DNA of 64,000 nt from Bifiguratus adelaidae (taxonomy: Eukaryota > Mucoromycota > Endogonomycetes > Endogonales), in assembly GCA_002261195.1 (NCBI GenBank), contig MVBO01000039.1, forward strand, positions 1-64,000. The letters are read 5' to 3'. The notes below the pieces were generated by a model. That model had not been told where the DNA came from, did no database searches, and saw nothing but the letters and a program-made list of their open reading frames with translations. Positions 21,350-31,915 of the stretch are shown one piece after another. The translations under genes were made by a program, and so were the position numbers. How positions within the stretch are numbered: position 1 is the stretch's first letter; each line of letters opens with the position of its first letter.

Positions 21350-22388
21350 CTAAGCCTGCTTCACAATGACTTCAAGTTCTTTCTTGAGCTCCTTTGGATC
21401 CTTTTCGTAACCCGGTTCAGCCTTATCATGGAAGTCCGCCGCGTATCTGTTGGACTCTTCAAAGACACCATATGTACCGAGATTAATATAAGCTGCAGAA
21501 TTCAATCGGTCCTGGACACCGTTCTTCGTATCTTCGTCCCATTGCTTTTGGCCTTCCTGGAACAAGTACTCCACAGGAACCTTGTCAACAGCCCAGGTTT
21601 CAGGTGCAGTGAGTTCATTCAACATGGCCAAGACCTCGTTCGCGCTGACCGTGTAGTCCGCAAAATAGGCAGGGCGATTAGCAAACTTCTCGGGATTGGA
21701 CAAGACGGCCACCGTGGCTCTGCCAACCATGTCGATGGCTGACATGCTGATCTTTTGATTGCCTAAGCCAAAGACGGTGACCCTTCTGTTCTTTGCGTCC
21801 ACCCAAAATCGCCCAAGAGGGATAGCTAAAATGGCATGTCAGCATGGACAATCCTGATAAGGGCAAGCTGCTTACCCCAGTCATAGAATGGGCCAACAAT
21901 GATGGCTATCCATCTCAGACTGCCGAGCGCCGCTTGCAACTCCAAATACTTTTGCGCCTTGATCTTTGGCTCAAAAATGTGCAATTCTGGAGCATTTTCG
22001 TTGAAGGTGTCACTGCTATAGTCCGGGGTAATGATGTGCTTCACTCCAGCTTGGATGGCCGCATCCACAATATTCTTTTGGTGGGCAGCGGCCGCAGGAT
22101 TGAAGGCTTCAACGATCGCATCCTGGCCAGTAAAGGCTTGCTTGAGCGATTCTGGCGAGTCATAGCTGGCGGTGGCCACATGAACATCGGCGGGGAAGCT
22201 ATAGCCCGAAGTGGCGGAGCGGAAATGATGGTGACCTTGAATCGAGCATCAAGTAGGGCCTTTACGACAGGTCTACCAACGTTGCCGGTTGCCTGGAAGA
22301 ATCATACGTGTTAAAATTTCGGACAACAATGGTCACGTCTACTTACTCCGAGAACAATGACGTTTTTTATCAATGTCACACTGCTCAT
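21350..22388 (-). pseudogene. NmrA-like NAD(P)-binding protein with a one-base frameshift
   Basis: An atypical SDR of the NmrA/isoflavone-reductase-like group. Exons 22388-22347, 22292-21876 and 21825-21350 join with GATGNVGRPVVKALL at the dinucleotide site and later TPDYSSDTF, VGPFYDWA and GLGNQKISMSAIDMVG. The summed exon length is 935, one short of a multiple of three. The reading frame breaks between FKVTII and RSATSGYSFPADV (about 22216-22226 on the plus strand), where one C seems to be missing. Restoring that base would leave an open frame of about 311 residues, the normal length. Everything else looks intact, so the lesion is recent or a base-call error. Function and substrate are unknown. 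This is the second NmrA-like gene in the window with a single lesion. Confidence 0.72.
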
Positions 22389-22949
22389 GTTTGGCTGTTC
22401 TATGGCTTGAATGTATGTTTATGTGATGAATATGTAGGGGCAACGCCTTGTCTTTATACCTGTGATGATCTCTAAATGTTTGCGCGGAGCTGCGCCGAAC
22501 CTCAAGTGCATTTTTCTTCAAACTCTCCGTAACCCCAAAAGGCAACTTGTGACCAATGTTCGGCGACTCTACAAGTTCCGCCGGAGAAATTCATTTTCCA
22601 AGGTTCCGGCGCAGAAGATGACGTTGTTTAGGTATATGAAGATGCCAATGGAAGGACAATGGCTGATGATCCGTTGTTTGCACCATTTGTCTATGCGGGA
22701 CCGAGAACTTTACTGGTCTGGAACTTGGATTATGCGAGATAATCATCCTTCCATCTATGCTTGTAGGCCCTCTTCCATAGGCTCGAGGGGTTCGATAACC
22801 GCTATGGCATAGAGCAATCCTTTCTGATGAGCAAGTTACAAGGGCTTGCGAACCAAATTGCTCATACGCACGAGCCATCTCTCAATTAATTAAGTAATGA
22901 ACATTGCCAAGCATCAGCCAAGGCGAGTGAGCGTTGCTCTGCCCTAAGC
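22389..22949. other. intergenic region, divergent promoters
   Basis: About 560 bases between two divergent genes. Overlapping short ORFs on both strands show no family features. No repeat seen. Confidence 0.4.
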
Positions 22950-24308
22950 ATGCAGAAATCAATGAAACACGAGGAACATATGCGAAATAGCATACAAACC
23001 TCAGTCGCTTACAATGAGCCACCACCAGCTTACACAGAAGTCACAGCACCTGTCGTAGTTCCGAGTGCTCCTCCGGCAGACTTGGCTGGTCCGTCCAGCT
23101 ATCACACCTCGCTTCATCCACCTACGGCCAACAATCAACAACGTGCGGGTGCTTTGGCAACGGTTAAATACGCGCTATGGTCATATGCTTCACCCAAATC
23201 ACGAGAACTGCTGGCGTCCTTGCAAGAGCTCATGGCGGCCGTCCTACACGAAGTGGACCAGGAATCCCTTGGCATCGTCTCCAGTTGTCTAAAGGCGTGT
23301 GAAATCAATGGCATTCCTCTTCAGTATGTCTTCGGTTTGTGTTACGCCGACCACAGTCCCTTGTTCTGGGTCATTATGGAGAAAGCACCGCTCGTTACCG
23401 GATTGAATTGCTCATCTTCGCAAAATGGCGCTATGTCGCCCGGAGAAACGGGTGATATAGCCGTGGAGAGCATACCAAACTCAGCCAGCAGAGTCGTCTC
23501 TGGGAGTCCGGCAGTCCAATCGGTAATCGACTTGCTAATGTCAACCGTCATGCCAGAAAGCAAAGATGCGGAGGAAGCCTGCATTAATCGATCAGATAAT
23601 GAAACCTATCAGAAACTCAGGCGACAAGCTCAATCGGTAGATACGTATATGGCAAACAAATGGCATGTACCATACCGTGCAGGCTTCATGATGGACAGCG
23701 ATCGTCACGGGTACTCGTCAATTGCCAGCATCAAGGTCGAGAACAAGGAAGGCGGGAAAGGGTTCACGGTCCGAATGTCCTTTCCCAACTTTCATCTCCG
23801 GTATCAACGATTCTCAAGGATACGAGAAGATTTCGTAGCCCGGCATCGACTCTTCTCGCTACGGTTCGAGTCGGGCAGCACCCATGACCCTACTCAGAAA
23901 CCTTCCCTGAGCCTAGTTATGCTGAAGGGAAAGCCTACGCCATTCACATGTGATGTTCGCGTCGCATCCTCCTGCAATACCAGCGCCACCCCATCCACAA
24001 CCACCTCCTCATGGCGAAGGGCCATGGGATCCTTTCCCGACCTCTCCTACACATCCACTCAATCATCATCTACACCTAATACGAACGCGAGAACCGAACC
24101 AATCGAATTCCGGCTGGGTAACAGGCTTCGAACCGACGGTAACCACTATTCGACACCGTACTTGCGCAAGCTGCTGTCAAAGTTACCCGAAGGTAGCACT
24201 ATCGAATACGAGGATTCGCCGTGGTATGACAGTCTGGGAAACCTCGTTCTCTTCCTAGATTGTCGCTTTGAGGATTCCGCCTTAGATGACGGTTGTATGA
24301 TACAGTAG
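22950..24308 (+). CDS. uncharacterised fungal protein with N-terminal PPxY-type motif
   Basis: An intronless open frame of 452 residues with coding character throughout. Near residue 25 it has NEPPPAYTEV, a PPxY motif of the kind that binds WW domains, in a Pro/Ala-rich low-complexity segment. From about residue 65 a helical region (SPKSRELLASLQELMAAVLHE) leads to YADHSPLFWVIMEKAP, which resembles the ankyrin-like core of a hypothetical family I recall from basidiomycetes. A second half contains GKGFTVRMSFPNF and LFSLRFES, giving a beta-rich domain, then a Ser/Thr-rich linker and a conserved acidic end (WYDSLGNLVLFLDCRFED). No enzyme motif or membrane span. Function unknown. The PPxY motif would fit recruitment by a Nedd4/Rsp5-type ubiquitin ligase. 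Confidence 0.75.
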   Translation: MQKSMKHEEHMRNSIQTSVAYNEPPPAYTEVTAPVVVPSAPPADLAGPSSYHTSLHPPTANNQQRAGALATVKYALWSYASPKSRELLASLQELMAAVLHEVDQESLGIVSSCLKACEINGIPLQYVFGLCYADHSPLFWVIMEKAPLVTGLNCSSSQNGAMSPGETGDIAVESIPNSASRVVSGSPAVQSVIDLLMSTVMPESKDAEEACINRSDNETYQKLRRQAQSVDTYMANKWHVPYRAGFMMDSDRHGYSSIASIKVENKEGGKGFTVRMSFPNFHLRYQRFSRIREDFVARHRLFSLRFESGSTHDPTQKPSLSLVMLKGKPTPFTCDVRVASSCNTSATPSTTTSSWRRAMGSFPDLSYTSTQSSSTPNTNARTEPIEFRLGNRLRTDGNHYSTPYLRKLLSKLPEGSTIEYEDSPWYDSLGNLVLFLDCRFEDSALDDGCMIQ

Positions 24309-26034
24309 AAGCGCTACCTTGATTTCCTCCTTTTCCGGTGTGCGCAGCTTGTACAAGACTTTTGAAAAGGATGTCTGTCCCTCGGATGACGCATCTTCTT
24401 TTCTATCTCGTCGCGTTTTATATATCCTCCGCTTTTTAAGACCAAGAATAGTTGACTAGTTTCTGGGACTGTTGCTAGCTAGAAGACAACCGTCTTAATT
24501 CTTGACAGATGCTACAGAATCTCCTTGATGCGCATATTCATAATGTACTCTAGTACACCACCTACGTCGCGGAAACGGCAATCTTCTACTTGGAGAAGAA
24601 TAACCTGTGGACTGCCGAGGTGTTGAATAAGTAGATGAAGATATTTGAAGCAGAAAGGTAATGAAGCCGATGCATGGATGCCACAGTGACTGAACGGTCG
24701 ATATGACAGTCTTACGGATAAGCGATGTCCTCAAGTCACGACCAGCTATTGAGGCAGTGCCCAGAGAATACGGAATACTATGTCGACAGTGAGCAAGACG
24801 GTCTTGGTCGCGAACCGAATGATTACGCGTGGGCATGAGTTATGTTTCTGGCTCAGGCATTCGCATCATAGATGGGAATGATTAAATCAGCAATCTTCAG
24901 ATATATGTACATTTGATTTCAGGGCCAAGGCATTGCTCCCATGGTATGACGATGAAGCTACTTCAGGGAAAATGGTAGACAAACTGGGGTTTTCTTCGCA
25001 AGAGAATTCAAAAAGTCTATTCACCAATTGTTCTAAGGCAACAAAGCCATCTTGATAATGGCTTCCTTGAAAACAGTCTAAATTTTGATGATGTACATGG
25101 GGTATCGAACAACAATCTACAAAAGGTGTATCAAAAATATCCGAATAACGGCATCTCCAATGGTATTATTCGATGAGTAGACTGACAGTAAAGCAAAAGT
25201 CGCCAAAGTTGACAAGGTTCTTGAAGCCAAGGTCTACCGAGCACTCGACCGTAGGAGCTTTGGGATCCATGCGTGGTTCCCCTAAAGACCGCGAGAAAGG
25301 CTAATTGATATACGCTGATAGATCAAATTCCATAAGTTCGTCCTGGACCACGAAGACATCCGCGATATCCAGATCTAATTCCTTCTCATATTATTACGGC
25401 CACCGGCAAGTCAACTGTCCTCACATCAAGATGCGAGCACTTATACCCTGTCGACATCAAGCTGTTCAGGGGACACGTCTGCATTATGCATGGATGGATA
25501 TTACAAACCATATGCTTTCCGCTTCGCGAAGTCCCTACTTTCTGTTCATTTTGTTCCTAAAGCACGCGCATTGTTCCCATTATAGAAACCGATTCCAATT
25601 TCCGATGCTCGGGGTCGCATCGATCAGCGCAAAAGTGAAACCAGGAATTGCAAGTTGAGGCGCCGGGAAGACAGAAAAAGGAGATGTACATCTCATTCAT
25701 TGCATCTTGCACGTGTCTTCGTATGACAAATACTTTGGTATGAAAGGTAGGTAGGTAGACAGACCATGACGGTGTGCCGACAGTACACATTTCTCAACTG
25801 CTATACCATAGCCCGCGGTTACTCATCATCACACCAACACATCTCAAATACACTTTTATTCATGAGCTCCACCTTTATCTCATCTCTCTGGACTGGACAT
25901 CCTTCTAACACGCCGGCGTTCTGTCCTCGCTCGGAATGAAAATTCGTTATCTTGTGCCTGCTATAAATGGCAAAGTGGATGATATTTTTCTCCCTCCTTT
26001 CTCCCTCTCTCTACTCTTTTCTTCATCTCTCCTC
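24309..26034. other. worn region with decayed coding fragments on the minus strand
   Basis: 1.7 kb without an intact gene. On the minus strand about 25392-24500, stretches with protein-like composition follow each other in changing frames with stops between them, for example LDLDIADVFVVQDELMEFDL (about 25383-25324) and VECSVDLGFKNLVNFGDF. I do not recognise the family. It may be a decayed gene or a gene whose introns I could not place. The right end (about 25800-26034) is pyrimidine-rich upstream of the permease start, as in many fungal promoters. Confidence 0.35.
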
Positions 26035-27520
26035 ATGGCAGATCAAGAGACCAAGGTAGACGCCGAGACAAGGAGCGAGGTGTATGATGATAGCCATTTC
26101 ATAGAGAAAGGGGCCGATAACGAGACCGATACGGGACATGACGTGTTTGGAAACGAGGAAGGCGAGCAGATACGCTACAAGACCCTCACTTGGCCGGCAG
26201 CGGCGGCGCTGATGATTGCAGAGACGGTCTCCAACGGTACGACCGCTTTGCCTTCTGTCCTAGGCACTGTCGGTCTCGTTCCAGGTGTCATTCTCATCGT
26301 TGTTCTCGGCATGTTTGCGCTCTATACAGGTATACTTCTTGGCAGGTTCAAGCTACGACATGCCTCCGTGCACAACATGGGAGGTAAGTATAGGGTGGTC
26401 CCTTGCAAAGTGCGCTCAAGTCATATTTTTGTAGATGCCGGCAATGTGCTCTTTGGCCGAATCGGGCGGGAGATTTTCACATTTGGGTCAATTGTCTTTG
26501 CGCTCGCTTCCACCGGCGGTCAACTGCTCTCCGGTCAAATCGCCCTCAATGTACTGGATGTCAATGTATGTCAACTCGTCTGGCTGACCGTTTTCGCCGT
26601 CGCCACCTTCATCTGTGCAGTACCTAGACGACTCGAGGAAATGTCCTGGCTTAGTGCTATTTCTTTCGCCTCCATTGTCATTGCGTCCTTGGTAGGCATG
26701 ATTGGCGGTGGTATCAACAAGGATCCAGCAAGAGTCGTGCAAGCCACCATTTCTGGTGTATCCTTTTACAACGCCTTTCTGAGTGTCACCAACATCATCT
26801 TTGCGTATGCTGGTCATTTTGCCTTCTTTGCCTTCATTTCCGAAATGAAAAATCCCAAGGACTGCGTGAAATCCATCATTACTCTGCAGGCCTTTAGCAT
26901 CGTCTTTTACACCGTCTTCGCCGTCGTGTTTTATGTGTCCTTTGGCAATTCGGTTGCGTCACCCTCCTTTTCCTCTCTACCACCCACCCTCGCCAAGGTG
27001 ACCTACGGCCTTGCTTTACCCAACTTTTTGATTGCCGGTGTGATTTATACCCACGTGGCAGCGAAGATCCTGTTCTTACGCTTTTTTCGGGGTACACGCC
27101 ATGTCCATAGCAACACCAGGCTCGGTGTCACCGTTTGGTTGGCCTTTTGTGCGCTTATTGTCATTCTTGCCTGGATCTTGGCCGAGGGTGTGCCCAACTT
27201 CTCGGATCTGCTAGGTAAGGCAACCGCAGAGGTGTATTAGGCTATCATCACTGACTGCAGTGCTTCAACACCTAGGCATCGTGGCATCCCTATTTGCCTC
27301 ATGGTACACTTACGGAATCTCTGGCATGTTTTGGCTTTATGACGCCCATACCAAAGGCGGGTTTAGAGAGTGGTGGCGACGACCATTGATGTCCGGTCTG
27401 AGTATCGGTACCATTGTCGGGGGTGCCTTTGTGTGTGTGGCTGGAACCTATGTGAGCGTTACCCTGATTGCGGATGCCTATGCGTCCGGAAGTGTGGGTA
27501 CCCCCTTTGCGTGCGGTTAA
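26035..27520 (+). CDS. amino acid/auxin permease (AAAP) family transporter, AVT-like
   Basis: A 462-residue transporter from three exons (26035-26383, 26435-27214, 27261-27520). After an acidic cytosolic tail of about 55 residues, the first span region reads LTWPAAAALMIAETVSNGTTALP, followed by about ten further hydrophobic segments. NPKDCVKSIITLQ between middle spans and GVPNFSDLL before the penultimate segment are typical of fungal AAAP proteins. Members exchange neutral or other amino acids with protons across plasma or vacuolar membranes. The ATG at 26035 was chosen over one 33 codons upstream because the upstream segment is poorly conserved in character and Ser/Leu rich. The last intron restores the conserved final domain (ASLFASWYTYGISGMFWLY). 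Substrate and membrane are not determined. Confidence 0.9.
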
Positions 27521-27670
27521 AGCCATGGAGGCCGCGATATCGATTTCTGGAGTATCTTTAAAAGTACTTGCAGCAAAATAACATTCATTGTCTACCCCTC
27601 CTGTCTATATAAGCAAAGCACATTAGATGTATCTTATGTCTAGAAAGTCCGGGTATACTAACGCACGTCT

Positions 27671-28654
27671 CTACTGCGCAAAAAACTCCTTGATCGTCTT
27701 GTTCATGAACGCTTTATCCTCGGCCGTACCTCCGCCTCCACCCGCAATATGACCATAGATGGATTCTACAATGGCCAATCGACCATTCTTGAGATGCTTG
27801 ACTTCCTCTTCCGAATCCTCGTATCGAAAGTATTGATCCGTGCGGGTAGGCATGATCAAGGCTGGAACCTTGATACTTGCCAACGCACGCGTGAGATCGC
27901 CACCAAAGTATCGGCCAATGTCACTCCTTTGCCAGGTGTCCAGCATCAGCAAAAGATTGTTGGCGTCCCAGGCACCCAATCCGTTATCCCAATTGGCATG
28001 CAGATAGGCTTCCAACGAGGCAAAGGCGGAGGTTTCCCAGCACTTGTGCCTGAACCATTCGGGACAGAGTGCCCAGGCCGAGTACACCCGCGCAAAGGCC
28101 GCCGTACCTCGGACGGCAGGGGCCGTATAATGTCCGGCCTGGAAATCGCTACTGGCCGACAGGGCGGCCTTTGGACCTTCCAGGAAGCACCAGTTGTGAG
28201 CCGATGTCCGGGCCGACGAGGCAATCACCACCACACGCTCAAGAGCATCCGGGTACAAGGCGGCAAAGTGATAGGCTTGCTGACCTCCCATGGAAAAGCC
28301 GACATAGGCGAAAAGCTTGGTAATCCCGAGGTATTCCAAAAGTGCCTTCTGAGCCTTCGCATTGTCGGCGTGGGTGATCCGAGGAAAGTTGGGTCCATCC
28401 AGAGGCGCCGGTTGATTGCTGGGCGAAGAAGACTCGGATCCACCGAGCATACCCACCACCACCACAAAGAAGCGCTCCGGCGATATCGCGTTGTCATCGC
28501 CCAGAAACATGGTCAACGTGGTATCGAGCTTTCCACCATAGCAAGTGGGCATAAGCACAGCGGGATTCTTGGGATCTCCGAGGGTCTTGTAGGCAATCGA
28601 TGCCGGCAGTCGAGCGCCTAGCTCTGTATCCAACTCTACCTCAAATCGTTGCAT
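27671..28654 (-). CDS. alpha/beta-hydrolase of the homoserine acetyltransferase (MetX-like) fold group
   Basis: An intronless 327-residue protein. The nucleophile elbow is GFSMGG with Ser, and the Asp (MPTRTDQYF) and His (SIYGHIAGGG) of the catalytic triad sit at the usual distances near the C-terminus. YKTLGDP and PTCYGG near the N-terminus are typical of the MetX-like branch, which includes homoserine and serine O-acetyltransferases and many plain esterases. The HIAGGGG ending resembles the uncharacterised fungal/bacterial hydrolases rather than true MET2 proteins, which are longer, so an esterase or acyltransferase on a small alcohol is the safer call. The ATG at 28654 is the first in frame. 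It is convergent with the permease gene. Lack of introns is notable. Confidence 0.85.
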   Translation of the reverse strand: MQRFEVELDTELGARLPASIAYKTLGDPKNPAVLMPTCYGGKLDTTLTMFLGDDNAISPERFFVVVVGMLGGSESSSPSNQPAPLDGPNFPRITHADNAKAQKALLEYLGITKLFAYVGFSMGGQQAYHFAALYPDALERVVVIASSARTSAHNWCFLEGPKAALSASSDFQAGHYTAPAVRGTAAFARVYSAWALCPEWFRHKCWETSAFASLEAYLHANWDNGLGAWDANNLLLMLDTWQRSDIGRYFGGDLTRALASIKVPALIMPTRTDQYFRYEDSEEEVKHLKNGRLAIVESIYGHIAGGGGGTAEDKAFMNKTIKEFFAQ

Positions 28655-29281
28655 CGGTGAAAGCAAAAGCGTTCGGTGTTAATTTGTCTATCGCAATCTT
28701 AAAATTTGGTTGCTGCGCAACGCGTCAACAAAGAACACGTATGGAAAGGCATCTGAAATGTGCGAGAGATTAAACACACCTACGAGGCGATGATCAGTGG
28801 AACATGACTACAGGAAACAACAGCTCGACGCCCAAATGATGGCGTGAGAGGTATGGGGACAACCCTCGTAAATACCGGGGCTCGTTCTAATGCACATGAG
28901 CCCACTCCAAAAATGACCATTTCATTTCCCAATGTCCCGGCTGCCTTACGGAAGCTTCTCTCGGTTCTCATTGGCTGCCACTCTGTTGACGTCCTTTGAA
29001 TGCACCGAATATAGCAATCGTTGCGCCACGAGAGCAATGCGTAAGCAACACCTTGGCTGACTAACCCACTGGAAAGGTTTGTTTGGTTTCTTATTGCTCT
29101 GGAGCGAGCTATAGGAGGCATTGCCACCCACGTGCATGACACCATATTCATGCCTCCGCGGTTTGGCGTTTGCTTCGCGCCTGTTTGATGTGCGTCAGCT
29201 GATCTGTGCGCGCTCATTGACAACAATAAAAGGAGAGTGAGCATTGCGTAGAATGGCGCACTATCGCGACATTTGCCTTTA
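28655..29281. other. intergenic region, divergent promoters
   Basis: About 630 bases between the start codons of two intronless genes. A 169-codon minus-strand frame here has no family features. Nothing else seen. Confidence 0.4.
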
Positions 29282-30370
29282 ATGATCAAGATGACGGCGC
29301 AATTAGACCTCCTTATCTCTTTCTGTTTTCTAGTGTTGACACTCGTTGCCCATGGACATCCTGTTCGCCGTCAGGCGTCTTCCTTCCCTGTTCCAACCTT
29401 TGCGCCCGTTCCGACTACGGCCATGGGGCCGCCACTCCCGGCCAAGGGCTACATTGTGCAAGACCTCGGGCAAGGTCTCTATTGGTTAACCGATGAACAA
29501 TATCAATCCATGTTTCTAGTCTCGGATCAAGGCGTTATTGTGGTCGATGCTCCTCCGACCATTGGTCACAATATCCTTTATGCGATTGGCAACGTCACCG
29601 ACAAGCCGATCACTCACTTTGTCTATAGCCATTCGCACGGCGACCACAATTCGGCCGCATATCTTATGCCCAAGAATACTGTCTATATTGCCAATCAATA
29701 CACGCGCGATATCTTGGCGCAGGTCAATGATCCCTCTCGACCACTGCCCACCAAGACCTTTGCCAAAGATTACATCTTGCGCATAGGAAACCAGACCTTG
29801 GAGCTCTCTTACAAGGGTCCCAATCATGAATATGGCAACCTCTTTATCTGGGCACCAAAGCAAAAGGTGCTCATGCTCGTCGATGTCGTCTTTCCTGGCT
29901 GGGTTCCCTTTGCTGAATTGGCCGTATCCCAAGACATTCCAGGCTGGGTAGGAGCGCACGATCAAATCCTTGCCTATCCATTTGATGTCTATATCGGCGG
30001 GCATCTCAACCGACCCGGTAACCGACAAGACGTCGTAATTCAAAAGAATTACGTCTTGGATGTCCTCAACAATTGCGCAGCGACCATTGAAGATGCCATG
30101 AGGACGTTTGAGGTCGTTGGTCCCGTCAGCAAGGCCAATCCCGGCAATTCTTGGGCCGTCTTCAAGCTCTATCTGGACGACTTTGCCAACATTTGCGCCA
30201 ATAAAACCAATGAGAAATGGCTCGGCAAGTTGGGCGGAGCCGATGCCTTTGGCTTTGAGAATGCCTACAAGGCATTGAAAACCTTGAGACTTGATTATGG
30301 TATCCTTGGACCCTTTGGTCTTCCCGGTGCTCCTCACGCCACGCTTCCTCAAGCCGGACCCGAAGATTAA
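29282..30370 (+). CDS. secreted metallo-beta-lactamase-fold hydrolase
   Basis: An intronless 362-residue protein beginning with a clear signal peptide (about residues 1-24, hydrophobic core LLISFCFLVLTLVAHG, then a KR-type ...VRR site). The metal-binding motif HSHGDH of the MBL fold is at about residue 118 and is followed by a later Asp (LVDVVFPGW) and His (GGHLNR) expected to complete the di-metal site. Such proteins hydrolyse a wide range of esters, lactones or phosphates. With a signal peptide and no membrane anchor, this one should act outside the cell or in the secretory pathway. The substrate is unknown. The C-terminal third is family-specific and has no second domain. A 278-codon antisense frame over this gene is a shadow. 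Confidence 0.88.
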   Translation: MIKMTAQLDLLISFCFLVLTLVAHGHPVRRQASSFPVPTFAPVPTTAMGPPLPAKGYIVQDLGQGLYWLTDEQYQSMFLVSDQGVIVVDAPPTIGHNILYAIGNVTDKPITHFVYSHSHGDHNSAAYLMPKNTVYIANQYTRDILAQVNDPSRPLPTKTFAKDYILRIGNQTLELSYKGPNHEYGNLFIWAPKQKVLMLVDVVFPGWVPFAELAVSQDIPGWVGAHDQILAYPFDVYIGGHLNRPGNRQDVVIQKNYVLDVLNNCAATIEDAMRTFEVVGPVSKANPGNSWAVFKLYLDDFANICANKTNEKWLGKLGGADAFGFENAYKALKTLRLDYGILGPFGLPGAPHATLPQAGPED

Positions 30371-30643
30371 GGTGATATCGATCGAGAAAGGTACTCTAGA
30401 TTACCTGTGAGGAAGAGATATCTAGTCTTCTTTCCCCTGCTGTATGGTTAAACATAGCATGACCTTGTCTATGGTGTCCATTGCTTGGCATTGAATAGTC
30501 TCTGTCACCCAATGCTCCTTCAGTCTCTTATCTAGACAGCACCTTGACCTCTACAAGGCATGATGTCTATCCAATACTAGTCAACCTTCAATGGCTTGTC
30601 ATTGACCTTTAACCTTTCATTTTTTGTCTCTCTCCTCTCTTGT

Positions 30644-31751
30644 ATGTTTAGGCGGCAAAGACTCTATAGCACAATGTCGACCATGAAAGCAGTTCTTATC
30701 GAGCAGTTGGGAGAAGCAGAGTCTCTCAAGGTATCTTCAGTGCCTATTCCCAAGGCAGGCAAGGGACAAGTGGTGGTCAAGAATCATGCCATTGGTAAGT
30801 CTCGGCCATGCCCGGCATGTGGTTGACGCGACCTTAGGTATCAACTACATTGATACATACCAGCGTAGTGGTGTCTACAAGATGTCTCTTCCCTTTATCC
30901 TTGGCCGAGAAGGCGCTGGTGAAGTGGTGGAGGTTGGAGAAGGTGCTGGCGAGTTCAAGGTCGGCGACCGGGTTGCGTATAGGGAGGGGAGCGGCAGTTA
31001 TGCCGAGTATACGGCGGTGGACATTGCGAGTGTGGGTACGCTTGCACCGCATATCACCTATGATCAAGGTGCTTCGGTTATTCTTCAAGGCTTGACGGCA
31101 TGGACCATGGTACGTAGTGGATATGAAGTGAAGGCGGGAGGTAGGTCATGGGGGAAAATGCGGACATGCGAGGTGGTGGATTGACCGTGTTGATCTGCAG
31201 ATTGGGTCTTGGTACATGCTGCTGCGGGAGGTGTCGGTCTTTTGCTTTGTCAGATGTGCAAGCAACTCGGAGCGCACGTCATCGGCACGGTCAGCACCGA
31301 TGAGAAGGCGGCGATTGCCAAGGAGAATGGAGCTGAATACGTGATCAACTACAGCCATGAAAATGTGACCGAGAAAGTTAATGAGATCACTAAGGGACTC
31401 GGATGCCACGCGGTCTTGGACGGTGTTGGCAAGTCTACCTGGCAAACATCGCTCGACTGTACTCGCCGTCTTGGAACCTTGATTTCCTTTGGAAATGCCA
31501 GTGGTGTCGTTCCTCCTATATCCATCATGGCTCTTTCAGACAAGAACCTCAAGTTGATGCGACCCAGGCTCTTCCCCTATGTCGATACCAGAGCGAACTT
31601 TCTGCATTGGTGGGGTGAACTGAAGGAGCTTTTGGATCAAGGAAAGCTCAAGTTGAAAATCTTCAAGACTTATCCATTGGAAGAGGTTGTTCAAGCCCAC
31701 AAGGATTTGGAAGGCCGCGTGTCTAGCGGTAAGCTATTGCTTCGTCCCTGA
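30644..31751 (+). CDS. NADPH:quinone oxidoreductase, zeta-crystallin type (ZTA1-like)
   Basis: A 334-residue MDR protein from three exons (30644-30794, 30838-31140, 31201-31751). It has MKAVLIEQLGEAESL at the start of the fold, GINYIDTYQRSGVY, EGAGEVVEVGEG, GLTAWTM, and the NADPH site VHAAAGGVGLLLCQ with the AAxGGVG motif of quinone reductases. No zinc ligands, as expected for this branch, which reduces quinones by one electron or reduces enones. An N-terminal MFRRQRLYS segment before the internal ATGs (30674, 30683) could act as a short mitochondrial presequence, so dual targeting by alternative starts is possible. It is not related to the partial MDR gene at the left edge beyond the superfamily. 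Confidence 0.92.
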
Positions 31752-31915
31752 GCCTTCCATCATGGTCTAGATTGAAGGGGAAACTGCAAGCCAAGAATAA
31801 AATATCTCGGGCTGAGCAGCACATGACGTGACGCTTGTGTGCACACACTGAACACGTTGTGAAATAAATGAGCAGCACAATCAAGTCTGCAATGAAACTC
31901 TATATGATACACGTT

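Noticed and set aside
27749-28621. 290-codon frame antisense to the alpha/beta hydrolase
   Set aside because: Shadow of the real gene, without any family feature of its own.
29516-30352. 278-codon frame antisense to the MBL-fold gene
   Set aside because: It mirrors the codon pattern of the real gene on the plus strand, which has a signal peptide and metal motif. A shadow.
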